Assembly: GCA_033085395.1 (NCBI GenBank)
Contig: JANQBS010000123.1
Coordinates: 52,263 to 116,262 of the forward strand
DNA length: 64,000 nt
From: Xanthoparmelia taractica
Lineage: Eukaryota; Ascomycota; Lecanoromycetes; Lecanorales; Parmeliaceae
Reading direction: 5' to 3'
Below are positions 13,975 through 23,762 of the stretch, in pieces. How positions within the stretch are numbered: position 1 is the first letter of the stretch; each line of letters begins with the position of its first letter. The translations under genes were made by a program, and so were the position numbers. Under the pieces are notes generated by a model. That model did no database searches, was not told the origin of the DNA, and saw nothing but the letters and a program-made list of their open reading frames with translations.

Positions 13975-14620
13975 TATAATAAAATATAGAGTAGAACATG
14001 TAGTAGTTGTATTTATTAAGAAGTACTAGCTAGGAAAGCGAGATTATAAGGCACGCCTTAGCGTGTCACGTGATCTAGTCACGTGATCCGAATATTAATA
14101 AAATATATACTAATTTTCTAATAGATCTTCGATCGGCGATTCTTAGAATTCTATAGACTTTTTAATTATTAATTCTAAACTTATTATTTTATAACAATAT
14201 CTCTACTTAAGTAGATCTTCGTATATAGAAATTTTATAAGACTTATTTATATATCTCTTTACTTAGTACTTAAAGTACTACTATGATAATAAATTTTACT
14301 TCTAGTACTTCTTAAGTACTTATCTTATCGTTATTTTAAAAATTTCTTATATTTAACTTAATATATTATTCTAAAGCGAATACTTAATATTTTTTAATCT
14401 CGACGAGAACGTGGATTTTTTCTTTTATTACTAATAGTCTATTAGAGATCGAATCGATAATTTTCTAAGATTATTAATCTAGTTTCTATTCGTTAACTAG
14501 AAAGAAGTTATTACTAAAAAGAAGTTATCGAGCTACTTAGTATATAGATTTTACTCTTTTATAGATTAATTAATAATTCTTCTTTATCTTATACTAAATT
14601 CTTAATAATACTATTATAAA
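13975..14620 (+). repeat. Diverged transposon copy B
   Basis: Homologous in two blocks to 380-1110 in the same orientation (see copy A). This copy is less mutated: it keeps gcacgcc, gcgtgtcacgtgatc and a repeated cacgtgatc. The pair lies about 13.6 kb apart, which would be long for one LTR element, so two separate insertions are more likely. Confidence 0.6.
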
Positions 14621-14803
14621 AAACGTATTTACTAAGTAGACTAGAAACTAACTACGATAAGTTCTTAGCGAAATAACTTACATAGATTTTTAAATAGAGA
14701 GATAATTAAGAATTATATATACTAACTATACTCTTATTACTATTATACTTTATAGAGATAGAAGTCTCTATAAAAGTCTTTTATAATAGCTAATTAATTA
14801 ACT

Positions 14804-15243
14804 TGTTAGAATTACATAGATTTAAATAGTGATATTCTCGTATAAAGCGAGATACCCTCGTATTTTTTAGGTCTATAGTCTAGTAGTAGAAGTCTAATAA
14901 AGTATCTCGCTTTATACCCGAGGTCGATAGCTAGATAGTTATTCCCGGGCCGAGTATTTAATATTATTATAAGGTTAGATCGCTAATTCTTACCGAGAGT
15001 TACTCGATTAATTCGAGCTCGACTTAGAACTTCCCTCTATTTCGAATACTAATTAGTAAGTCTAACTTAAAATTCTTATTTTCGATTAGTTATCTAACTT
15101 AGAGGATCTATACGTCTCGGGATGTAGCGCCCTAGAAAGAGGAATAGTGTTAGGATTATTTAGATCTAAATAATAATATTCTCGTATAAAGCGAGATATT
15201 CTCGTATTTTTTAGATCTATAGTCTAGTAATAGAAGTCTAATA
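14804..15243 (+). mobile_element. TRIM: miniature LTR retrotransposon with TSD
   Basis: Two 96-bp direct repeats (14804-14899 and 15148-15243) both start TGTTAG and end CTAATA (ancestral CTAACA). They differ at 10 of 96 positions, nine of them transitions. The whole 440-bp unit is flanked by identical 5-bp target duplications TAACT (14799-14803 and 15244-15248). A purine-rich tract (agaaagagg) lies just before the right repeat, where a polypurine tract belongs. The 248-bp interior has no gene, and no clear tRNA primer site follows the left repeat. This fits a terminal-repeat retrotransposon in miniature, which relies on another element for its enzymes. Confidence 0.88.
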
Positions 15244-15789
15244 TAACTATAGCTTTCGTAATAATAATTACTACGTATTTTACTCTATATTCTAATAGAC
15301 TTATTTATTAATTTTAAAATTAATCTTTTACTTAAATAAAAAGTTTTCTCTTAAATTTAATTAGATTAATATTTTATTAGAAAAGTTTTAGAGTTTTTTT
15401 ACGAAGAAATATATAAAAGAGAAAATACTTATATTTAATAAGAACAATAGTAAGATAAGTTACTATATAGTTACTATATTATAATAGTTCTTGAATTATA
15501 GTAAACTTTAGTAGGAAAACGATCGAATTACTACTAGCGGGCATATTCGATAATTTCGATTAACTTATAAGAGGTAGTATTTTAATGATATCACGTTTAA
15601 TTTACACTAAATTTTGCAATACTTCGCTATCTAACAGGTTAAACAAGTAAACGTCCTTATTAAAGTCTTATTTCGAGCACCGTCCAATGTGTTACTATCC
15701 GTCAGAAGTGCTGTATTCATCAGCAATGCTTTGCAATCAAGCAGTTGTAGCCTGGACCCCGCTATGTCAGATCCACTAACCAAGAGGTT

Positions 15790-18700
15790 ATGGAGGACAA
15801 GCACACCCCTTTGCAGCTGCCACCTCACGAAGATGGCGTGCCTCATAGCCTACCTTATGCTTCTCTTACTGATGCAAGTACACGATCACGCTTCTTCACA
15901 GCAGCTCCAGGCCATGCAAAGCCAGATACAGTCGGGACTTGTAGCGATAACAGCTCACAGCTCGTGACATCTACAGTGGAGATAGATGATGGATTCACCA
16001 ACAATGGGACACCTTCCGACACCGTGATGTTTCCTCACCTTTCCAACGATGCACCTACTTCCAAGCAGCAAACCTCCCAGGTGCAGTCGGACGCAGAGGA
16101 GGAAGAGCGGGCAACGGCCAAGTCCTTTCAACGGTCCACGAGTCCAGCATCAGCGGCGCAACGGAACAGAGGCGCTGTCTACCAGAAGGTCGGGGAAGAA
16201 GGTGTGTGTCAGATGCACAGATTCTCATTATATGAAACGGCAAGCCGCTACTACTTGGTCGGAGGTGATGTGATGGATCGCAAATTCAGGATCTTGAAAA
16301 TAGATCGGACTGCTGACTCCGGAGACCTGAGTATTGCTGAAGATGATATTGTGTATACCAAGAAAGAAATGAACCAGCTGTTAGACACGGTGGATGATGG
16401 GAACAAGGCTTCTGGAGGCTTGAAGCTCAAAGGTAGCACTTTGGGTCTTCTTGGTTTCATCAGGTTTACTGGTGCATATTACATGCTTGTCATCACTAAG
16501 CGAAGTCAGGTCGCTATGATCGGAGGACACTACCTTTATCAAGTTGACGGGACTGAGCTCGTTCCCTTGACCATGTGCTCATCATCCCGCTTCAAGGTAG
16601 ATAGAGACGCAGAAGAAGCACGTTTCATCGGCATTCTCAACAATATTGATTTGTCACGTTCGTTCTACTTCAGTTATTCGTACGACATAACCCGTACACT
16701 GCAACACAACATCCTTCGTGAGAGGCGGGCTATGCAACAGGGTAACGCAGATTCGCCCCTAAAACACTGGAATTCTATGTTCGTCTGGAACCACCATTTG
16801 CTTGACCCTGCAACAAAGGCCTTGAAAGATATTTGCGATTGGTGTTTGCCGATAGTGCACGGTTTCGTAGACCAAGCTAGTAAACATTTCCTTCTCGCCG
16901 CGTGATCGCACTACTGACGAAGGAGTCGATAGCTCTCTCAGTCTATGGGCGAACGGTCCATATCACAATCATTGCGAGACGATCAAGATTCTTTGCTGGT
17001 GCACGGTTCCTGAAGCGTGGAGCAAATGATTTGGCGAGCAGCAAGCGTTGCGATTGTTTGGTAATTTAGATAGCTAATATGCCCTCCAGGGATACGTCGC
17101 CAACGATGTCGAGACAGAACAGATTGTGTCAGAGATGTTAACCACATCATTCCACGCACCGGGCCCTGATTTCTTTTCCAACCCAAATTACACGTCTTAT
17201 GTGCAACATCGTGGAAGCATTCCCCTGTACTGGACGCAGGATAATACTGGGGTATCACCCAAGCCAGACATCGAACGTAAGCCTACCGCTGCAATTCCAA
17301 CGAACGATGCTGACTCCTCAGTGAATCTTGTGGATCCGTTTTATGGTGCAGCGGCTCTTCACTTCGACAATCTCTTTGAGCGTTACGGTGCTCCAATATT
17401 CGTTCTCAACTTAGTCAAGGCATGGCCTTCTAGACGCTCAAGGTCGTGTCTTTGCTGACATCCACAGTCTCGTGAGCGAACACCTCGTGAATCAATTCTT
17501 CTTCGGGAGTACGGCAATGCAATCTCATACCTGAATCAATTCTTGCCTGCAGATAAAAAGATTCATTACAAGGCATGGGATATGAGCCGAGCTTCGAAAA
17601 GGTCTGTAGTGTGTATTATAAATGGTTTGCTTGGAAGCTAATGATTTATATCATCAGTCGAGATCAAGATGTGATTGGCACGCTAGAGTCGATCGCGGAA
17701 GATGTGATGACTCGAACAGGATACTTTCGCAATGGCACCTACGAGTCTGGAGAGCTGAGCATGCAAAACGGGATAGCAAGAACCAACTGTATCGACTGCC
17801 TAGACCGTACCAACGCCGCTCAATTTGTCATTGGTAAACGGGCTCTTGGCCACCAGCTGCATGCCCTGGGTATCATCAGCGATACTTTTGTCGATTACGA
17901 TACAGATGCTGTCAATCTGTTTACACACATGTAGGCTGTGCCACTCACAAAGCACAATCAAGGCATCGGCCTGACAGTTCTCTAGGTACCACGATCATGG
18001 AAATACCATCGCCATACAGTATAGCGGCTCTCATCTGGTGAATACCATGGAAACCTATAGGAAAATCAATCAATGGACAAGCCATTCTCGAGACATGGTG
18101 GAAAGTTTCAAGCGCTATTATAACAACTCCTTCCTCGATAAACAACGACAGGAAGCTTACAACTTGTTCCTTGGGAACTATGTATTCGTTCAAGGCCAGC
18201 CAATGTTGTGGGATCTCTCGACCGATTACTACCTTCACCATACAGATCCCCGCTTATGGTCTGGCCAAAGGCGGAAAAATTACATCCAGTGGTTCACCCC
18301 GGAGTATCTTGCCGGGCCGGCGATGCCCGAAGACACCAAACCCCAAGGTCGCCTTGCTGGAAAACCGCTAGGCTTTTTCGATGAGTATTGGTTTGAATAC
18401 TATCGCCCGCTTGCATTGTCATCATTCCACAAAATGTTCTCTTATAAGATGAACTCCACCCTCAGACACTTACCATTGAAATCAACCAAGGAGGGCAAGT
18501 ATGATCTTAGTCCATTCCGGGTCAGAGACGGCCATGAACATGCTTCGCCGGACAAAGTACAGCAGAGAAAAGGGGTAACGATTGCAGGTCCTGCAATAAA
18601 GATGAGTGAAGAACAAAAGGCACAGTCTGTCCATTGTGTCCCGCAATCAAAGCGTGCGCTACCAGCATGGCTACAGTCTCAGCTCGGCGAGCAGCCACCT

Positions 18701-19162
18701 CCTCAGCATAGCATTCCGAAGGATTCACACACTGAGAGCAAAAATGGCTCCTCACACGTTGACTTCGCGAAAGACAAGAAGGCATTGAAAGACAAATCTG
18801 CCGTGACGCAGTGGACCCTCGACCAATTCGTTACCAATTCGCTCAATCCTTCTGTGGCAGATACAGAAGCACATGAGTACCAGCGCTACATCAGCCATCC
18901 ATTAAATCTTTCCCTTGTGGTAACGGCCGATGTGCCGCCGAACCCGAATTTGGAGTTCCTTGGCTATGTCAACAGCATCTCAGCCGATGCAGTGAATAGC
19001 TTGCACTCGACTGAAGATGATCTGGCAGACCACGTAGAGTTCCTTGACATTGGAGAAGAGCCTCTGACCGTGACAGAGGCTGACACAGCAAAGAAGCGGT
19101 ACAAAGCCTATCGGCAATGGGTAAAAGGCAAATCGCTTTTCAAGCAGCGTGTAGACCCATAG
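15790..19162 (+). CDS. fig4: FIG4-type phosphoinositide 5-phosphatase (SAC domain)
   Basis: Predicted 1034-aa protein of the Fig4 family, the PI(3,5)P2 phosphatase that works with Vac14 and Fab1 on vacuolar/endosomal membranes. Exons: 15790-16879, 16933-17033, 17090-17419, 17468-17601, 17658-17930, 17986-19162; all junctions keep frame. A low-complexity N-terminal extension (about 140 residues) precedes the SAC start ([14 protein letters not shown]); strongly Fig4-like strings are [28 protein letters not shown] and [12 protein letters not shown]. The catalytic CX5R is CIDCLDR near residues 596-602. The conserved C-terminal part follows ([19 protein letters not shown]). Introns 2 and 3 start with GC (gcgagc, gcatgg) rather than GT; no GT donor gives the conserved sequence. 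The start codon lies less than 200 bp from the RIP block, so its promoter is largely AT-rich transposon debris. Confidence 0.93.
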
Positions 19163-19301
19163 CTTTCAAAAATTTCGTGACGAAGTTACGAGCCCTGCCG
19201 TGAATTTAGCGTGGCGTCCCGTGCCTTGGTATGGTACTTGGAATCGATGTGCTTCAGAACAGGTATAAGGACCAATACCATGGCGGATTAGCTTCTGTAA
19301 T

Positions 19302-21108
19302 CTAGACGTCCAACAACTCTCTAAGTCTCCTATCGCTGTCAATGAGAATTTGGCACTCCTCTACCAATCCAGAATTCCGTGCCACTGTACACGTCAAAAG
19401 CTGCACCACCTGTTCAATGCTTTCTTGCACTACGTCGAGCTCCTGAGATTGCGCCTCCTCGTCCTTGATCCGGCACCAGCAGATTGTCACTCCTTTCAGG
19501 ATCTCGCCCCTGTGATGTGCAATGCGAGGCCAATCTGCTATGAGGATGGTTCGCACCGCCTCCACAGAAGCTTGAAGCAGAGCCGGGTAGGCTGCAGCAA
19601 ATGGTGCAGCGAAGACGCTGGTCAGCAAAGGAAGAATATGCTTCAAGTAGCGTCAGCCATCGTTCAGTCCACAGGAGCTCACATGAAACCTTGAGATGTT
19701 TAACAGATTCAATACCCAACTCTTTCACAAGGACTGTCATTTCCTTGACCAAGAGCGTTCCGATGCTAACGTATTCTCCAGCTTGGGCATAGCCTTTCAA
19801 GACCCCATTTCGGAGAATCTTGTCCAGGGCTTTGACCTTCGCAGCTTGATGCTTTCCACCAGGGAACCGAACAAGAGCCAAGGAGATCAGTGCAGGATAG
19901 GCTGCTTTCAGCATCTCCAAAGATTGGGCTTCCTCTGTCAATGATGGTAAGGATAGTAGGCACGGCATTGCAGCGTTTTCAAAGATCTCTCCGAGGCCTG
20001 TGCGCTCTAGTAAAAGCGAAGGACACCTTTGAAGGAACATAGCAAGGAGGTTGCAGCCCTTGACTTTGTACTTAGTTGAAGAGTCATCAATCAGTGCCAG
20101 TACGGGAGGGATGATTAGTGGCCAATTCGCCTGCACTGACATTTCCTGGCTTTAATATCAGCTAGAGTACGCTTTTACGAGTAAATATATGATGGTACGC
20201 ACGTCTAAGTGTTCTAATACCCATTGGAAGACGGTCACACTGTAAGCATTGCGGTACTTCCAAGGTTTGGCGTCATCATCGAGATCATTATGAGCTGTAG
20301 CAGAGCTTGGAAGGGGATCAATGGCTCTCCGACCCTGCTGTGTGATTGCTGGGTTGTTTGTCTTCGCGAAGAGCGGCTTGATTCGTTCTTGAAGTAAGCG
20401 GGTAATTGCAGTGGGTAGCTTCCCAGAAGCTGTGTGGTTTTCCAAGAGAGAATGCGCTTGGTCCCTAGCTTTCGAGCAGGTCCAAGGGTCGTTCAGATCA
20501 GTAAATGATGCTAGACATGTGAGAATGCTCACAACATGCTCGTCTTCCGACGGTGGCTTGATCTTCTGTAAACGAGCCAGTAGTACTAGGCCCGATAGAC
20601 TCATGGCACAGAACTTGGCCAAATCATCAGGAGTGAGTGTTGCTTTCTCTTCTGTGATAGGACCGTTAAAATCAGTCTGTGGCTAACATAGCGTTGGAGG
20701 AGACTAACCCATTGAATATGGCGAAGACTCTGCAAAAGCCTCGGTGGGTAGGATAGCTTCAGCCAGCCATTGACGAACAAGGATTGCTGCTTCGTGGTCT
20801 AAATTTTCGTTTTCACTTTCACGGTCTGCAGCGAGATAAATGTCCAACACAATAATAATTTCAAACACCTATCGCAACAATGTTCAATCATTTGCCAAAG
20901 TGGGTGGGGACATTCAGCGAATTTAACATCCTACCTGCGACGTATGCTTTGCTGAAGCAGGAATATCGAGGGTCTCAACGAGAGATGCTAAGTCTGTGCT
21001 TCGGACCTCTTTGGAAAGGAGGGCTTTGGGTAGAGCCCGCGTAGCATGGATAGCGGTGATGCTTTGTACATGTTCCCGGGCAGCATTTTTGACGTCCTCG
21101 AGATTCAT
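19302..21108 (-). CDS. tti2: TELO2-interacting protein 2 homologue (TTT complex)
   Basis: Predicted 505-aa HEAT-like protein of the Tti2 family. In the TTT complex (Tel2-Tti1-Tti2) it acts with Hsp90 to stabilise PIKK kinases such as ATM/ATR/TOR. Exons on the minus strand: 21108-20942, 20815-20709, 20651-20203, 20145-19690, 19640-19302. Family-like strings are WPLIIPPVLALIDD followed by KVKGCNLL, and FAAPFAAAYPALL with WPRIAHHRGEIL and a CW near the end. The last three introns are clear (57, 57 and 49 nt). The first is uncertain: the strong CAG-gtagga donor does not give a usable frame, so I used a weaker donor (gtcgca) giving a 126-nt intron; a second tiny intron or micro-exon is possible. 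It converges on FIG4 with a 139-bp gap. Confidence 0.8.
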
Positions 21109-21832
21109 GATGCAGCAACTCTAGCAGGCTTGTCCAAATCAACAGTGTGTATTGTGACCGTGTTGGTGGGATTGGCCACGCCTCTATTCTGTAGGGGCGC
21201 CTGTAATGAATATCATTGTACATACTCTGTATTCGTAGGTATAGAGACAATCGAGAATCTTTAATTATGGATGTAGATGCTGAGAAACCTTCGTTACATA
21301 TTGCACCAATTACTCAGGTAATTACAACTGTTTGCTCAGTAAAGGTATCAACCTTTAAGACTCAATAAGTAAACATTGATTAAAATCACCAAACTTTTAG
21401 TTTTACATCTTGATTACCTTAGCTTATGCACAAAGCTTGCGAATCCTTGGCACGAGAGTCTTGTAACTTTGTTGTTCTTGCCACTCAAATGGAGACATTT
21501 CTTCTTAACCCTAGCCCTAAGACCTAGTAAGCGGGTAATCGCTTTGTGCATAAGCTAATACAAGCGGAAGTTTACATTGCAGATTTTTTGTTTCTTAAGT
21601 TCATCAGGCTGCTTGTCTCGCTCTCATCGAATATTATTTCTGTTTCGGCGTGCCAAGTCGTTCCATCTTCTCCTTGCCAAACCTTCGGCAGTGCTATTCC
21701 GCCACGTCCATCTCAAATGTAGCGCAAAGCTGCCATTGCAAGGGGGGTCATAAGCTTTTCTCTATTTGCATTGTCATTGCCATTTTGGAAGCTTGCTGTA
21801 TCTCCTCGCTGCTCCCAGTTGGAAATGATCAT
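21109..21832. other. Intergenic: TTI2 5' side to CCA1 3' end
   Basis: About 720 bp with no convincing gene. It holds the TTI2 promoter side and the CCA1 3' flank, plus the 18-bp-arm palindrome described separately. Short reading frames here have no family features. Confidence 0.6.
21419..21558. repeat. 140-bp unit with perfect 18-bp inverted ends
   Basis: TTAGCTTATGCACAAAGC at 21419-21436 is exactly repeated in inverse at 21541-21558, around a 104-nt centre that contains aaccctagccctaag. It lies between TTI2 and CCA1. It could be a tiny TIR transposon or a structured transcript; no clear target duplication beyond a few bases is visible. Confidence 0.55.
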
Positions 21833-23539
21833 TCAGGGAGGAATCTTCAGCTCCTCCTTCCTATCCCTAATCTCTGCGATAGCACCCGCCGCGTCGCTCT
21901 GGTCTGGATTGCGAAGTTGCCATTCTATCGCGCAGTCCAAGGCTGCCGACACCCATTTTCCACCTTTGGTGTTGAAGGCTTTGATTAGTTCGTTACCGGT
22001 CACGATAGGCTTTAAGTGATTCACGTCAAGGAGCTTGAGTGATGAAAGATGGGAAAGCCACGAGGAGTATCCATCCAGGATCGTCCGCGTCTGAGTTTCC
22101 GTCTTCGCCTCCGAAACCTCTGTTAATAAAGCGTACATGACACTACTTCGCCAGTTGGAACCCCACTTGCGAATGGCCAATCCCTGTATTTGGCGTTGGA
22201 TCTCGGGGTTGGCACCCTGCTTCCGTTTCAAGGGTAAAGTTGTCGTCTGATCCTCATGATTGAAGGCGTCTTTCTTTTCGATGATATCTTGCAGATGAAA
22301 AGCAGCATCGTCAACAAGCCTGTAGAGCTTGTTTTCAGCTTTGATGCCTTCTCGTGCTGCAAGACTTGCCGCGGTTAGCGGTCGCTTGAGCGATCTTTGG
22401 GAAGATATTGGAGGCTCCCTCGCCCAGGGCACAAAACATGTCAGTAACCATGCGTGGTATATATCTTCAGAGCTAGGTAACAATATCAGGGGAATTGTAC
22501 TGAGAGGGGTCTGAAGGGATGGTCCTTTCAGTCTTGCCTCAATCATGGTCTGTAGCAGATTGTAGGCCCGGTGCCAGTCCGCAGTGTCAATCAACTTACA
22601 GTCTACATTTGTAGGATCAGTGAAGACTTCATTATATAAACCAAGGCGGTCAATCAAAGACAATGCTCTATGAGGACCTGGTCCTTTCAAAACAGAGAAC
22701 GAAGGATCAAGCTCTGGGCACCCTAGCATCTTCAACACCTCGATACGCACTCTCTCGCGGGTAATCTTGAGCCTTAGTGCAGCCTTGATAGTACGGTCTC
22801 TGATGGCCATCTCATCCTCGGAAGCAATTTCGTACACGAGGCGGCTGGCGAAGCGTATACTTCTCAGTACCCTCAAAGGGTCATCCTTGAATGTTTGCAG
22901 AGGTGCCAACGGTGTTTTAATGACTTTGCGTTCCATGTCTTGAATGCCTCTTCCAGTAAAGTCCTCTACTCTGGACGTTTGAAGGTTATAGAACAAGGCG
23001 TTGATGGTCGAATCTCGTCGAATAGCGTCTTCTTCAGGAGTACCGAACTCCATAGTAGGATTGCGGCTATCGTCGGTATACTTTTCTTTGCGAAGGTTGA
23101 CCAAGTCTACATCGAACCCAAGGACCTTCGTTGTGGCCGTCTCGAGGTGCTTCGATTTCTCAGGGTTTGCTTCAATCTTGGCCAGGCGACCGAGGATATC
23201 TTGCTCGTATTTGTTCCGAGATTCTGGTAGCTCCACGAAACGCTTCATTAGAGATCCAAACTCGGAACCAGTCATATTGCTTATGGTAACGTCAATGTCC
23301 TTGCTGGACAGACCTAACAGCTTGTCTCGGACCCATCCCCCAGCAAACCTGAGTTCGGGCTTTGGGTGCAGACCCATGATTGCTGCACCGTAAGAGGATA
23401 CATCGAGGAACAACTGCCGCAAAGTTGCCTCTCTCTCAGTTAACTCGATAGTATTTCTCATGGTTGCTTGCTGTGAGCAGAGTCTCTTTGAAACGTTGAC
23501 GCCGAAAAGCTCCTGAGGAAAACTCCTAACGAGATACAT
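21833..23539 (-). CDS. cca1: CCA-adding tRNA nucleotidyltransferase
   Basis: Intronless 568-aa class II CCA-adding enzyme that adds or repairs the 3' CCA of tRNAs. Motif A is seen as AGGWVRDKLLG followed by KDIDV (the metal-binding DxD pair), then RRDSTINALFYNL and DPLRVLRSIRFASRL. Length fits fungal CCA1. Two in-frame ATGs are present: the first gives a basic N-terminus (MYLVRSFPQEL...SKRLC) like a mitochondrial presequence, the second is Met27. In yeast CCA1, alternative starts give mitochondrial and cytosolic/nuclear forms; the same is plausible here. It is divergent from the RRM-protein gene with 223 bp between start codons. Confidence 0.95.
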   Translation of the reverse strand: MYLVRSFPQELFGVNVSKRLCSQQATMRNTIELTEREATLRQLFLDVSSYGAAIMGLHPKPELRFAGGWVRDKLLGLSSKDIDVTISNMTGSEFGSLMKRFVELPESRNKYEQDILGRLAKIEANPEKSKHLETATTKVLGFDVDLVNLRKEKYTDDSRNPTMEFGTPEEDAIRRDSTINALFYNLQTSRVEDFTGRGIQDMERKVIKTPLAPLQTFKDDPLRVLRSIRFASRLVYEIASEDEMAIRDRTIKAALRLKITRERVRIEVLKMLGCPELDPSFSVLKGPGPHRALSLIDRLGLYNEVFTDPTNVDCKLIDTADWHRAYNLLQTMIEARLKGPSLQTPLSTIPLILLPSSEDIYHAWLLTCFVPWAREPPISSQRSLKRPLTAASLAAREGIKAENKLYRLVDDAAFHLQDIIEKKDAFNHEDQTTTLPLKRKQGANPEIQRQIQGLAIRKWGSNWRSSVMYALLTEVSEAKTETQTRTILDGYSSWLSHLSSLKLLDVNHLKPIVTGNELIKAFNTKGGKWVSAALDCAIEWQLRNPDQSDAAGAIAEIRDRKEELKIPP

Positions 23540-23762
23540 TCAGCCTAAAACCCTTGTGCGTGCACAATCATGTTGAAACAAAGTGTGACTCTCATCAACA
23601 ATCATAATCTAAGTCACGTGTGTTATTCTGATTAAAGTAAAGTACCTTACGTGCTTACCTAAGATCGCCTAGACCCCGAGCGGGCGGCTATTTTGTCTTC
23701 CGCCATCATCAATTCCTTTTCTGATGGTACATCAACCCTGGGTTCACCCTGTCTCATCAACC
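23540..23762. promoter_or_regulatory. Divergent promoter CCA1 / U2B''-type gene
   Basis: A 223-bp gap between two divergent start codons must hold both promoters. It contains taccttac (complement of GTAAGGTA) at 23643-23650, an octamer that recurs upstream of other genes in this window, followed by gcttaccta. Confidence 0.6.

Larger units (their letters stand above)
1..15600. repeat. RIP-degraded AT-rich isochore (transposon graveyard)
   Basis: The stretch is overwhelmingly A/T with no long open reading frame on either strand. Remaining cytosines are followed mostly by T or G; CpA and its complement TpG are nearly absent, while CpG (tcga, cgaa, gcga) persists. That is the pattern left by fungal repeat-induced point mutation acting on CpA. 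Several internal segments are repeated within the block, so it is made of old transposons rather than a simple base-composition shift. I could not assign any degraded protein domain with confidence. Short GC-normal islands (near 1.6-2.3, 3.8-3.9, 9.1-9.6, 10.9-11.1 and 14.8-15.2 kb) are listed separately. The right edge is sharp, near 15.6 kb, less than 200 bp before the FIG4 start codon. Confidence 0.93.
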
